From: Hymenopus coronatus
Taxonomy: Eukaryota; Arthropoda; Insecta; Mantodea; Hymenopodidae
Reading direction: 5' to 3'
DNA: 64,000 bases
Assembly (NCBI GenBank): GCA_030762935.1
Contig: CM060900.1
Span: 395,435,132 to 395,499,131 of the forward strand
The number at the start of each line of letters is the position of its first letter. The first letter of the stretch is position 1. Below, piece after piece: positions 1 through 11,284 of the stretch. The position numbers and the translations under genes are program-made. Under the pieces are notes generated by a model. It was not told where the DNA came from and did not search any database. It saw only the letters and a program-made list of their open reading frames with translations.

Positions 1-1110
1 TTTTCCTCCACGCAATTTGTATTCGAGGCCATAAATTCGTGACACTGGCTACTGAAGAACCGTGACGCGCCAGGTGCTGACCAACCATGGTACCGGCCGC
101 ACTTCAAAGAAGGCTTGTACATTCCTCGCAATACTTGCTCGGGCATTGTCCTGCTGAAATGTGACCTGTGGAGATGCCTGAAGCAGGGGAAGTACCTTGA
201 GTTCTACAACCACCTGTAGGTACCGGTTGCTATTCAAAGAGCTCTCATTTCGTAGAAGACGAGATCGGTTGTTGTAACCAATGGCACCCTAAACCATTAC
301 ACCTGGTGTTTGTCCGCTATGCCGCTCAACAATGCAGCCCTCCAGGTTGCGCTTACCACGTTACCGCCGGAAACTTATACGGTCATCACTGTAGGACACG
401 TTGAAGTGGGACTCGTCCGAAAAGAATACATTTTGCCACTCAGCAACCCAGTGTCATGTTCACGTGCCCATTGCCGTCGAATGAGTTTGTGGTTTATGGA
501 CAATAGAAGCCGACAATGGCATGTTTACAACCAGTCCACTCTGCAGCAGACGGCGACGAACCGTTGATGAAGATAAGTTCACACCTTTTGAAGTGTTCCG
601 GCGTCGAGCCAACACTATCAATAAAGCTGTACGCTCCGTTATGGCCCTGCGCAGAAGATGGCGGTCATCCCGTGCTGTGGTCATCTTCCGTGGCCTAGTA
701 CCCTTTCTTCGCTAAGCACGATCTTCATCTATCCACTGCTTCCACATACGCATCACTGTTGTAGTAGCATGCCTTGTACGAGTCAAAATTTCCTGGTATG
801 AAAAACCAGCTTCCTGGAGACCGATCATTCGGCCCCGTTCAAACTGACTCACATACCGATATGGCTCCCTTTGACGTTGACGGGACGTACTGGCACTCAC
901 TTTATTGTTTCCATCTTGTTTGACAGCTATACACTGACTACAATTGATGCAACACTGACCTTGTCGACCAACACGACAGGGCTCTGCTCGGCCTACGTGT
1001 ACTCCATCTCTCTGCAAACCTATTCCCTTATTGCTTGCACACTTTTCTACACTTCCACCAAATTTGGAGCTATTGCGGAGATTCTTTCTTGGTGTTAAAA
1101 TTTTCACAAA
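1..1110 (-). pseudogene. Tc1-like (IS630/Tc1/mariner) transposase remnant, C-terminus cut by window start
   Basis: Read on the minus strand, three open pieces in different frames follow the order of a Tc1-type transposase. At 1107-712, a 131-codon piece holds a helix-turn-helix stretch including FERGRMIGLQEAGFSYQEIL and the following TTTVMRMWKQW. At 684-460 is the linker region with ARDDRHLLRRAITERTA and STVRRRLLQSGL. At 237-49 is the catalytic-core motif FQQDNARASIARNVQAFF, which corresponds to the QDNARPH-type segment carrying the second catalytic Asp. Family knowledge: these enzymes cut and paste at TA dinucleotides using a DDE triad. The reading frame is broken between the pieces, and the last part (SPDLNPIEH-type region) is degraded or lies before base 1. 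A related copy lies at 29.8-30.8 kb. A dead element; family call firm, subfamily not determined. Confidence 0.88.
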
Positions 1111-1113
1111 CGG

Positions 1114-1162
1114 CTATATATATATGTGTGTGAATGTGTGTATGTATGTGTGCGTGCACTGA
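1114..1162. repeat. TA/TG-rich microsatellite beside the Tc1-like element
   Basis: A short alternating purine-pyrimidine stretch, (TA)n then impure (TG)n with TGTA variants, directly upstream of the transposase start. The first bases (ttttcacaaacggct) match the corresponding edge of the second Tc1-like copy near 30.77-30.79 kb, so the shared element probably ends about here. Confidence 0.6.
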
Positions 1163-2509
1163 TTAGCTTACCTAGGGGAGAAAGGTGGGCTCGTCCACCG
1201 TTAGTGCATTAACGGATCTTATAGTCCCTTCATTCACTAAAAACCCGTAATAACTCTGAAATAATTTATGATTTGCATAACATTTTAAAGTGTAATGGAA
1301 CATCGTGCATAAAAAGATAAAATTTTAGTATCTAAGGAACCCCTGACGTTTGTTGACAATGTTACGAAGATGCTGTGGCTCAAATACTGTGGCAAATTCT
1401 CTCAGGTGTCCTGGATATATTAGATGTGAATGGAAATATCATAAACATCAAAGCATCCTGTTGTGTAATAGACCAAAGGGTTCAGAGGTGGGGAACATTG
1501 TGTTAGGCAAGACTGGCGTGATCCCTGAAATAGTAAGTACTATCCTTCTAGTTGCACAGATTCCAATCTATATCCAGTGGCCTGTGTTTAGAAACACTAG
1601 AGTAGCTATAGAAAGTGAAACTTCAGTTTTAGGGCATCTAAAACTTATTTTTGTGCTGTCGTATACTGATTTCTTCTTGATTCTGTTTCGCGATCAAGAC
1701 GTATAGGAGAATTCTACATTTGCTCATCTCTAGTTTTACGATAATATAGCAAGTCTAGAAATAGGTAGACTGTGAGGTGGGCTTGAACTAGGTAATAGTT
1801 GGAGCACCCAGCACGACTATTATGGTGAAACTACCGGCAATGTAAATGTAATTTCTACAACATTAATAGATTCATAATTGGTGTACGTGCATTACAGAGA
1901 GTACTGACATTTTATCAACATAATTGTGAGAGCACACAGTGTATCTCTGCAGCTGTTCTTGGTAATTGATTCCTCGTATATGTACCCTACTATATTTCAA
2001 ACGCACAGTGTCAGTGTTCTTCTGGGGGCGGCTATGCTTCATTGTTTAGCCTTTCCTATATACAGAATTCACATAACACATGGACGTAAGTAAAGGGAAT
2101 GCGATGGTCACGGTGTACGATAACTATTCTGTTACTAAACACGGTCCATTTGCTGAGCTCGTTGTAGCTAAATCGGCTTTAAAGCATCTGTGCCATATTT
2201 TATTTTCTCTTATTGCGAAAAATCCGGCATACAATTCGATTCATATACAGCGCTTCATTAACAGTTGTCATTAAATATAAGAAATAATAATAGAACTTTG
2301 TTCTACAGTTTCTCGCAGAAAATCCTTTCATATGAATCATATAAAACTGTAAAGTGTATTAGGGTCTACTCATCCAAAAGGAATATATTATCACAGACAA
2401 CTGTTACTGTAAGAAGTGGTGAATTTCTATCCTATTGAACTGGCACAACTGGTCTGATAAACAAACCTATCATACACCTGAGCTTGACAATAAACCTAGC
2501 GGTAGTTGC
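1163..2509. other. AT-rich interval, nothing recognised
   Basis: Contains a 118-codon open frame on the plus strand (1350-1706) without any motif I recognise and with no codon or context signal; I treat it as a chance ORF. No repeat copy of this stretch was noticed elsewhere in the window. Confidence 0.4.
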
Positions 2510-2520
2510 AGCGCCCTAAG

Positions 2521-2816
2521 TCACTATCCATGGCATAATGGTTACCATGCTAACTTCATATACCCAAGGTCGTGGGTTCAAACCCGGCGGAGGATGATGG
2601 ATTTTTTCGGGTGTAAAAATCCTTAGCATGGCTTCCTTCGGAAGGGAAGTAAAGCCATTTGTCCCGTGTCGTAGATTTACGGCACGTAAAGAACCTCAAG
2701 CCTGATAGAGAGGCCTCTGAGCAAAATTGACCGGTCTTTCACACCCAGTATAGAATGGGACGCTGAGAACCACAACAGTTAAAGAGCGTCCGTAAATAAA
2801 ACTCAATTTACATTTT
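2521..2816 (+). mobile_element. SINE family A copy 1, full length with target-site duplications
   Basis: The tRNA-like head has an A-box region (tggcataatggttaccatgc) and a B box (gggttcaaaccc, near 2574-2586). The family body follows (cttccttcggaagggaagtaaag, cgtagatttacggcacgtaaa, gaggcctctgagcaaaatt, gggacgctgagaaccaca, gagcgtccgtaaataaaa). It is flanked by an 11-bp direct repeat with one mismatch: agcgccctaag at 2510-2520 and agcgccctcag at 2817-2827. This is the expected signature of LINE-assisted retrotransposition of a pol III transcript. It is the best-delimited of eleven family A copies in the window and defines the unit at about 296 bp. Confidence 0.88.
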
Positions 2817-2827
2817 AGCGCCCTCAG

Positions 2828-5729
2828 AAGCAGATACATTTGTTTATTTTAAAAGTAAGTGGTATTGATACCTAGCTAAATTAAATTTCAACATGCTTAG
2901 ATGTTCTTATCTACACCTTGATGAAAACTTGGCCATTAGTCTTTTAAATTTTGAAATTAAGGCATCTGGTGTGTGAAACAGTTATTAAATATGACAGAAG
3001 GATATTGAGATTTAAGTGAAAAATTGTCTGTGACAAAACCTGTATTAGATATTGCTGCCTTGGAAAACCACTCGGGTATGTAGGTAATATTAACTTGGGT
3101 TTGATAAAAAAATTATATAATTAAGCTTTCTCTCCGTAACAACGGAAATCAGCATATTTCAAACTGTAATTACACAAAGGTTGGTCATTGTGAGAGGTTT
3201 TCACTTATCAATTTCCCTAAATCCGTACTGGTATAAATTTAGTTTATAATTTAATCAAATTGAGCTTCAAAATTCGAAGTGCATTGATCCATATTTGTAA
3301 GACGGCGTGAGGTGAGAGCAGAATTTCAAATGTTTATGGCAGCTCAACTCCCTTCTCCTTAGTTGTTGCTTTAGGTTTTCGTCTTACCGCGCTGGTACTT
3401 AGCCGGCCGGGAAGGCCGCGGGCACAAACCACGGCCCACCCTCCAGTACTGCACCCCACATATAACGCTTGTAATGGGCAGAGGTGCAGAATGCAGCGAT
3501 CTGGCGGTAGGGTCTGTCCGATTTCGGGCTGTTTGCGCTATGGAATTTAGTTTTAGTTTAGCTTTTTATGTTTGCTTACTTCTGAATAAAACATTCTGCA
3601 CAAAATTTGCACCTAGAAGTCTTTATAAGTTTGGTTGATGACTTAAGGTTCAAGTTTCTGGTATCTTCCTTGGAACAATTGTAAAAGATCTAACATTACA
3701 TATATAAACAAGTTTGGAAAAAAGTGTGGCCTTGTAATTACTTGTGGAATTTTATAGAGACACATTTGTTGTAAAACACTAACCTTAATACAGGATTTTT
3801 TATAAAAATCTACATACCTAATTTATGGAACATTTACCCTTTTTACGTCGTACTTTTAATTAATATTTGTGATAAGCAGGTGTAAAGTATAAACTCTCAT
3901 TCTCGGTGTGCACCACTCATCCACAAACATCTAATACTTGTTCCTGGCATAAATCTTTTATCTACTAAAAATAAAGAAGATAAACTGAAGGAATGGATAG
4001 TAGATTGTCTATTTTGACACAGCATACACCATATCCTTTCACCTGGTATTATGAGAAGTTGTTCCGAAATAATGTAGCTGAGCAAACTGAGGAAATAGTC
4101 CGGGTCTAGCGAAAATATGCTTAGTATTATTATCTTATAGTGGAAAGGGAGAATTTTAATTTAAGCGATATATTTTCGTAACATATATATCTTATTATGT
4201 TGAGTACATGTTTAAGCTTGCATGTTCCTAATTAATTAGAAGCACACTTCAGGCGGATCCGAGGAAGAGCGAATAAAATCAAAATTAAAGTTTTTCTTCT
4301 AATTTTAAATTTACTGCATATCTCTACATTTATGTATTTGCACTTAGTATGACCAGAGAGAAATGTGACTACATTTTGATTGACACGAAAACAAACATTT
4401 TCCTCGCCAAAGTATGCAGAGAGTTATATTCAAACATAGGAATGCTTAAGCTGCTGGCTTCATGGTCTTTTTTTCCTCTATATAATTGGCCTTCAGGTTT
4501 AACCGAACTGGCTATCAGGGGAGAGAGGATAACTTACATAGAACACAACCACAGAAACACACAGCACTATAGTGACTTTCAAGTGGGATAAGGTTTGTCC
4601 TTGAGCGCCACCAGGCCCGTAACCAATCGGAGTGCTGCTGTGTTGACATATTGCATTCGTGCTTAACTGGGGAGTAACGCAATAAGTGATTCCGTCTCTC
4701 ATAAATACTACTTGCGCTAAGACAAAATATTCAAATTTTGCAAAAAAGAAATCCACGAGGAAGATAGGGAGTATTGTTCGTAGCAGTATCGTAAAAACCA
4801 CACATTTTTAGCTCAAACAGTTTTCATAATATACATGAATAAACATTATGTCGCCAGGCATATTTGCATGCTCAGTGTGCGAGTGAGAGGGAAATATGAA
4901 AAGATTGGGTGTTGCGACCTGGCAACGCAGAGCACGATAACGCATCTCATTCACTGCCATGTAGAACTCTTCCCATTTGAAAAACATTACCAACATCCAT
5001 GCATAGTGGGATTCCAATCCACGACTGGCTTCAGGTTATTTACACTCAAACAAGTAGCGCCAAGGGTCACTTAACACAGTCAATGCCGACTGCTCGCATA
5101 GTGTTGTGTGTCAGAGCCAATAGTGGTTGGCTTCCCAACTCCTCTCGTCCCGCAATCCGGATAAGCTTTCTGTTCTTCAGTTACCACCGCCACAACGTAG
5201 CCATTATCGTACTTTCAATCGTGAACATGGGAAGTCAGTTGTGTTTAGAACAACTTAAATACATATATAATTACTATTCTAAATAGAGTAAGCTCGTAGT
5301 GTTCGTGAAGGACTAATTCTGAAGTTTCCTGCACAATTGCCTTCTTCAAGAACTTCAGTTCGCGATATTGTGAATACATTTGAGACTATTGGTTCAGTTC
5401 TAAACAAGAAACCATACAAAGACCCGCATTGATAGCAGAAGAGTAACTAAAGTTGGTGCAAATGTTGAAAATTCGCCACGGAAATCTCTAAAACATTGGA
5501 GGCACTTCTGGTAAACATACAAACTGGAATACGAAACATCACAATGGCCTTAATAAACCGTGTCAATCCTAATGTATTTTCTTGGTACAGTTTTTTTTTT
5601 TTTTTTCTGTTTTGAATCTGCTGAAGGATATCTGCCACATGTACTATGAAGCAACAGTTAGCTATGCTATATCTTATGTGCAGATTTACAGCAATACAGA
5701 TTTATGGAGAAACAGAGGTGCTTTTTATC
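2828..5729. other. AT-rich interval with two moderately GC-richer patches, no gene recognised
   Basis: Mostly AT-rich. A CpG-containing patch at about 3385-3530 includes the palindromic ggccgggaaggcc, and a mixed-composition patch lies at about 4560-5230. Short ORFs here (up to about 100 codons on either strand) overlap each other in different frames and show no recognisable motif. A 16-T run lies near 5590-5606. Confidence 0.35.
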
Positions 5730-6280
5730 GATTTTTCTCAAAAACATTCAAGTTTTCGATCTTTTGCAAAGATCGATTCTCCTAAATCTAATACAACACA
5801 TGTTTTAGGTGCCATTTTAAGACGTTGAGCTGGTTAAATGACTGTCTATGTGAAACTTTTAAGCCATTTTTTCTCAAATTCGTTTTTGTTTTTGTTGTCA
5901 TTTTCCTATATTCAAAATGTATCTTCTTCCATAAAAATGCTGCAACAGGTCTGAAAATTTTCCACAATGTACTTCAGAATATGTGCAATAAAATGATGTG
6001 CTGAAATTTTTATATTGGTCCTAGTTTAGTTTTAAAAAATAATTCAAATAATAATACTGTCCTTTATATCAGTTTCATTCACCTTCTGATACATTTTGTT
6101 AGAACGTTATTAGGGAATGCTGTTTTAAAGAATGAGGCTTTGGGTTCGATATCTGTTGGAGAAGATAGATTTTGAATGTTTATAATAAAGTTCATATAGA
6201 TTAATTGATACATCCAGAATGACGTTAAACATTGAGCTGAAACTTGGTATAGATACTTTTTTGTTGCTAGTAATGCCTAT

Positions 6281-6315
<35 letters not shown>

Positions 6316-6372
6316 GAAGCTCTAGCTGTAATACTTCAGAAAATGAGTTCTAGCACTTGCGTGTGCACTTAA
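5730..6372 (+). repeat. Unclassified dispersed repeat, copy 1 (uninterrupted)
   Basis: Aligns by eye over about 640 bp with 12221-13057 in the same orientation. Shared landmarks in order: agctggttaaatgac / agctgggtaaatgac; atgctgcaacaggtctgaaaat / atgctgctacaggtctgaaaat; gttttaaagaatgaggctttggg / gttttaaagaatgacactttggg; ggagaagatag; atccagaatg; gctgaaacttggta / gctgaaagttggta; gctctag / gctctac; ttctagcacttgcgtgtgc / ttctagcagttcggtgtgc. No protein-coding signal was seen. Copy 1 differs by an internal A-run (6283-6314) and lacks the insert found in copy 2. Its class is unknown; it could be non-coding sequence of a DNA transposon, because the Mutator-like remnant starts about 240 bp downstream. 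Confidence 0.72.
6283..6314. repeat. 32-bp poly(A) run inside dispersed repeat copy 1
   Basis: The context is gcctatgc(A32)cgaagctctag. The second copy reads gcctgtgcaaaagctctac at the same place. The run therefore expanded inside the repeat from a short A tract and is not the tail of a retrotransposed element. Confidence 0.85.
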
Positions 6373-6609
6373 GGGGACAGAATACTATGTTAGCGACCAA
6401 ATTCTTCAAACTTTGTTTCTTTGCTGATTTGTGTCTTCTGTACTGGTTAAGTTTCATCATCGAACTCCAAATGGAAATTACTTTAAAAGCAGGTATTTAA
6501 ACTTCTACAACTGGTTACACCCCCTTAACACTAATTCTACAGCTAGATATACAATAAGCCTTGAATTCGGTTTATGAACGTACCCAATAAATGAATAAAA
6601 AGTTCTAAC

Positions 6610-7235
6610 TTCTTTTAATATATGATGAGGTAGTAGCCTCAAAACCATATGGTTTATATGCAAAAATTGCCAAACTGGAGTGTGTGTGGGACATATACAT
6701 AAAAGAATTGGGTCTCAACTTAGAGGAAAGCAATTAGAAAATAGTAAGAGTATTTGTGGATTTAATAAAGTCACAGGAACTGAAATAAATAAATTACAAG
6801 AGTATTATCGCAAAGCATTAAGGGATAATGCAGGTGATATGGAAAAATGAGAAAGGCAGTGTGGCCTACATTCTTTCATAAAGATTCTACAGAAGAATAT
6901 CTATGTCATGGCCTCTGCCCTGAAAGCCCATGGTGCAAGTACAGTTCTCCTAATAGGGTAAATTACAAACACCATGGCTTGCCATAAGTCAAAATGAGAA
7001 AATGAAGCCAATTTACAGAGATCTAGCCAATCCAGATTACTCAGAAAGCTGTGAAAAATTGAGGCCATAGATGCTGTAAAACTTTAAGATGTTCATCGGT
7101 AGACTGAGCAGATCATCAAGGAGACAAGAAAGAAGAAAGAAAAACGAAATAAAAAGAAACAGGAGACACCGTAATGACGTGGAGTGTTCTATATCTAGAA
7201 AAAGTAGAGTTGTTTTTAGTTCAAACTTTATCATT
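6610..7235 (+). pseudogene. Mutator-like transposase remnant (ECVGH-type)
   Basis: Pieces of one protein can be read through shifting frames on the plus strand: SKPYGLYAKIAKLECV (about 6640-6690), then IGSQLRGKQLENSKSICGF (about 6708-6765), GTEINKLQEYYRKALRDNAG (about 6775-6835), MRKAVWPTFFHKDSTEE (about 6847-6897), a CPESPWCKY stretch (about 6920-6950) and KPIYRDLANPDYSEK (about 7004-7050). From memory, this order (KLECVGHVQKR, then KLQ-YYG-AIR, then MKKAIWATFFHK-ST, then CP-G-DSWCK, then KPIYRDLS-P) belongs to an insect transposase group with the Mutator-like transposase domain. A basic, Lys/Arg-rich stretch follows near 7110-7165. Stops and frameshifts, including a TGA near 6848, make it inactive. 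N-terminal and catalytic parts upstream are missing or unreadable. Confidence 0.75.
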
Positions 7236-8335
7236 ATTCTTCTCTTGTGAACATTTTTAGAAATTCAGGTACGCTTAGTATGAAAACGGTTCAAATTATA
7301 AACTTTGGTTTCTGTTACTACTTACTGTTAAACTACTCTCTGCATTAAATACAAGGAATGATTGATAATAGGAAAACTCAGTTTAAAAATATATTAGCTT
7401 AAAACTTTTATGGAATGTTTTTGGGCATTTATAAAAAAATCAAGAAAAATAGCCGAAGTAAATAATAGTAACTTACTCATATTTAGTAGGTAATGAAATG
7501 TTTACAAAATATCATGACAAAATTTCATCTCTTTAGGTTGTATAGGTTAGGAGCTGAGCATATCAAAACTTTGCATATTGAACATTGTTTAGATAGGAAG
7601 TGCTCGGTCCGCTTAACAGGACAAGGTGGTCTGAACATACGGAAATTACACCTTACTTAAATGAGTTGAATTACCACTGCTCTTAAAGTATTCAAACGTT
7701 TTTTCCAGAAATTTGTATAAATTATTCTATAAATCAGGACAAATATTTCAAGTGGTTGTTGGTATTAATAGCTTATTTGGTTGAGTATAAATGCATTTCA
7801 TTCAACGGCAAAGTAATAAAACTTAGTCTTAAAACATGTGAATTCATGTAAATTTTTCTCTGATACTACTTGTAGTATATAATCACACTTTTGAATGCTT
7901 GCTCTTCTTATAATACGCTGTGTTATGAACCTCAATTATTTAGCTATGATACAATTTCAGTACAAGTTAAGAAAAACGTATTTGCAAATTCAAAAAAAGT
8001 AAAAAGGTGGGAAGTTTGCACAGTTTCTGCTTTCTTAATATAATCAATATATACCATAGCATCACGGTTGTGGTTCAGTTAGTTCAGTTATGTGTTGTAT
8101 ATATGTGCTGAAAATTTCAGCTTTCCAGCTCTCATAATTTCTGAGAAAAAGGTACATAAGTATCCAAAAATGCTGTTTTGAGAAAACTGAATTTAAAGAT
8201 ACAAATGTTCCAAAAAAGAGGCATTACATAAACAGTTTTAAAGAAATTCAGATTAGCATTTAAATTATATTTAAGTTCATTAAAATCCTCTTAAACCAGC
8301 AACATTTTCTGAAACTAGAAACAATAGATATTTTA
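7236..8335. other. AT-rich interval, nothing recognised
   Basis: Low-complexity, AT-rich DNA without long ORFs or repeat-family landmarks. I see no gene, tRNA-like head or tandem array. Confidence 0.4.
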
Positions 8336-8557
8336 GAGTGGTCAGCGAGTTGACTTTTCACCCGGGGCAGGGAATTTTTCTTTAACCAGAATTATTACCT
8401 ATCCCCCATAGAGTCTGGAAGTATGAATGTGCGTGTGTTTAGTAATATAAAGTTTATTAACCTAATGTTCTGAACCTACAGTTTCACCAGTCAAAGCTCC
8501 CGATAGGACGATTGAAGTTAAAGGGGACTATGCAAATGAAACAATAAAATAAAGTAA
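8336..8557 (+). mobile_element. SINE family D copy 1 (diverged)
   Basis: Shares with the copies at 55.97 kb and 62.51 kb the body landmark agtctggaagtatgaatgtgcgtgtg (compare gagcctggaattatgaatgaaagtgctgtg at 62.63 kb). It also shares the 3' landmark ccgataggacgattgaagttaaaggggactatgcaaatgaaacaataaaataaa (compare ccgatatgaccatagcagttaacggcgtggtataaatagagcaa). The tRNA-like head region (tggtcagcgagttgac) is degraded and the middle is shortened. Confidence 0.65.
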
Positions 8558-8618
8558 ATTTTTTCCATTTCAGATTATTTTTCCTCTTATGAAGCATACC
8601 GCGGGTAGCACGTTGTAC

Positions 8619-8879
8619 TTACCATGCTGACTTCATATACCCAAATTCCATCGATTTTTTCGGGCCTAAAAATCCTTAGCATGGTTTCCTTCGGAAGGGA
8701 AGTAAAGACGTTGGTCCCGTGTCGTAGATTTACGGCATGCGTTCTTACGTAAAAAAACTCAAGGCTGATAGAGAGGCCTCTGAGGAAAATTAAGCGGTCA
8801 TTCGCGCCCAATTTAGAATGGGACGCTGAGAACCACAGTAGTTAAAGGGCGTCCATAAATAACACGTCATTTACATTTT
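8619..8879 (+). mobile_element. SINE family A copy 2, B box deleted
   Basis: The head accatgctgacttcatatacccaa runs straight into atcgattttttcgggcc, so about 27 bp containing the ggttcaaaccc B box is missing. The remaining body and 3' end match family A. Candidate target-site duplications are tagcacgttgtac (8606-8618) and tagtatgctgtac (8880-8892), which differ at three positions. Either the deletion came after insertion or this copy arose from a defective source. Confidence 0.82.
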
Positions 8880-8892
8880 TAGTATGCTGTAC

Positions 8893-9129
8893 TACCAGAC
8901 GAAAACCCCGTGCGACCTATCAGGTTTTATACCGAGGACCTTGTATAAATATACCCGAGTGTTGTGTGCAAATGCTAAAAGGCCTTATGAGGGTTAATTG
9001 GTTATGTGAAATGTCTCTGCCTTTAGTACACAAACTTCTTTTCTTTCGTCCTATGTCTGCTTATATTATTACTGTTTGTATGTGTAATATCCTTTCATTT
9101 CTCTGTTGCTGTCATTCACATGGCGCATA
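8893..9129. other. Unassigned spacer
   Basis: No gene or repeat recognised between the SINE and the minisatellite. Confidence 0.3.
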
Positions 9130-9291
9130 TGTATAGAGCTAACTCAATGATACGAAGTTATAGACCTTACTCAGTGATGTGAAGGTATAGAGCTAACTCA
9201 GTAATATGAAGGTATAGAGCTAACTCAGTGATATGAAGTTATAGAGCTAACTCAGTGATATGAAGGTATAGAGCTAACTCAATGATATGAA
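9130..9291. repeat. 27-bp minisatellite, six units
   Basis: Six head-to-tail units of the form (g)gtatagagctaactcagtgatatgaa begin at 9130, 9157, 9184, 9211, 9238 and 9265. Units differ by a few substitutions: gg/gt at the start, agtg/aatg in the middle, and unit 2 has taga-cctt in place of taga-gcta. The sixth unit is followed by gatagcac, where the repeat breaks down. Confidence 0.95.
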
Positions 9292-11284
9292 GATAGCACA
9301 AACGACAAATACCGGTTGTGTTGAATGCGAGTACACATAAGGTTTATTTGAACATAATTCTGAATCATAGAAGAAAACTGTCAAGTTCCGGGTTGGTATC
9401 ACTTACAAGGTACATAACAGTTGGAAAGGTTAACTAAGTTGAAGTGATGTTTAATTAGTGCAAGCCGAGGACTTGCTTAAACCTATATGGACTTCGAAGG
9501 CTTATTTTCAACTCTATAGATTTCGATTAAATACAATTCAAATTACATATTAACAAGGAGTGAAAAACTCACATGCTCCCTTTTGACGCCCCCGTTTACC
9601 GAGTTAGTGACGTTAGTGCCCGCTCTCTATACCCGATCCGCTCTATTATATGTTACATATTTTTGCTGTGCATAGGGGTATTAGCTATAACGAATAGTTG
9701 TAATCAATGTGTAAAAAATATAAACTTTTTATATTTGCTACGTGTTAATACTTATTATGTATGCGTTCTGTAACAGAGTCTTTATAGCGTGAAAATAGTA
9801 TTTCCAAGTTTTGGCTTTATATGAGTAAAACATGTGTTTATTTAGTCATTATGTAAAGTATGCATACTCACGCGGGTAAATGTATCCGTAATGAAACGGA
9901 GCTTTAAATGCTGGTACTAGCCAAATCTCACCTCACGTATCATCAGAGTAAAAAATTATAAATACAATACTAGATGCGGATGAGGAATATCTTGTCTTTA
10001 CAATCATTTCATTAAGCTCCATAGCTGCATGCCTCAATGCTTCAGCTACAGTGGAGTGAGTTATAGGTCGTGAGGCGAGAAATGAACAAATCTTGCGCAT
10101 AGGGGAAGTTGCTTTCCTTCCTTCCCTCTCTGCAACCGCTGAGAGGGATAATAGAGATGCGTGAATGACACAACCACAACAACGTGCGGCGTTAAACAGT
10201 TATTGCTGTTTATATGGAAGTGATAATTGTTGGCACATATTTATAGTTATAGCGAAATCATTGTTTGTAATAAAGCTAATTTTATGCATATATTATGTTA
10301 TAAACGATGTCTAGAGCGTGAGACCGTGTGTTGTGCTTGAAGGAATGTCGATATGTGTATTTTTGTTGGAATCCAGCTTATCAGACAATAAGTTGACTAC
10401 GATAAACATAGCTAATATTGCTGTACTCACACATTATTCTACCCTACTCAACCGCACTCATTACACCATATTCTTCGTCCTCATAACCAATATCGCTATT
10501 GATATCGTCGGTATCACTGTCTTCTTCGAAGTTAACAATAATCTCCTAGTGTTTATGCAAATAAACAATAAAGAATGCCGCACTAAAGCTAGCGCTAACG
10601 TACTTCACTCATTCGTGGACAGAAACGTTATGTCTTCTGCGCATGCATGTTGGCGCAACTTCCCCCACCATCGTGTCTTCAGGTAAAGAGTTGCCACTAC
10701 GTAACTTAATGTTTTGCACTTGTCTCGTCGTACAACTTCTGTTATGTAACCCCCTCTGCTCTTTTAATTTGAACATGTATGATATAAGGGAGCGGGTCAT
10801 TTTTATGCACGCCAGTGTACACATCACTGTTTTATTCACTACAGGTATATGTTAAATTTGTTTAAAGAGAATAACATGGAAATATAATACTTTCAATATT
10901 TGATTGAGAAAATATACAATTTGAATTTAACGTTAGTTATGAATTGCAACAAGACACTAAAACTTTAAATGCTACTTTTTAGAAGAGCGATTCTAGAATT
11001 GTTTGTATAGGATTAGTATAATGTAAGCCAACAGGATATCAATTTCCAAGCGCACAAATACACCGAGGCCATAGTCTTACACACATTTAATTCAGAGAAT
11101 TCCCTTCACTTCTTTTTTGTTCAACATATGGCAATTAGATGGCAGAGCTTTTATTGCTCTGATGGATGTTTCATAAATAAAGCGTCCGCAAAAACCATCT
11201 GCAGTACATAGTATCGAGTAAAAATAAATAACATAAATATTCATTTTTATTATAGTGCAAACTGTAAAGTCATAAAAAATACTG
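9292..11284. other. AT-rich interval, no gene recognised
   Basis: Holds a 122-codon plus-strand ORF (10318-10686) with no recognised domain. On the minus strand of the same stretch, about 30 codons between stops (about 10551-10447) are strongly acidic (NFEEDSDTDDINSDIGYEDE), which may be chance or a scrap of a transposase acidic leader. No repeats shared with the rest of the window were seen. Confidence 0.35.

Noticed and set aside
1350..1706. 118-codon plus-strand ORF
   Set aside because: No motif, no neighbouring exon signal and no second copy; length is compatible with chance in 64 kb read in six frames.
5590..5606. T-run as the tail of a minus-strand retroelement
   Set aside because: No SINE or LINE landmarks adjoin it, and A-runs in this window can arise by slippage.
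10318..10686. 122-codon plus-strand ORF as a host gene
   Set aside because: Composition is generic hydrophobic/AT-driven, there is no recognisable domain, and the opposite strand is equally open in places.
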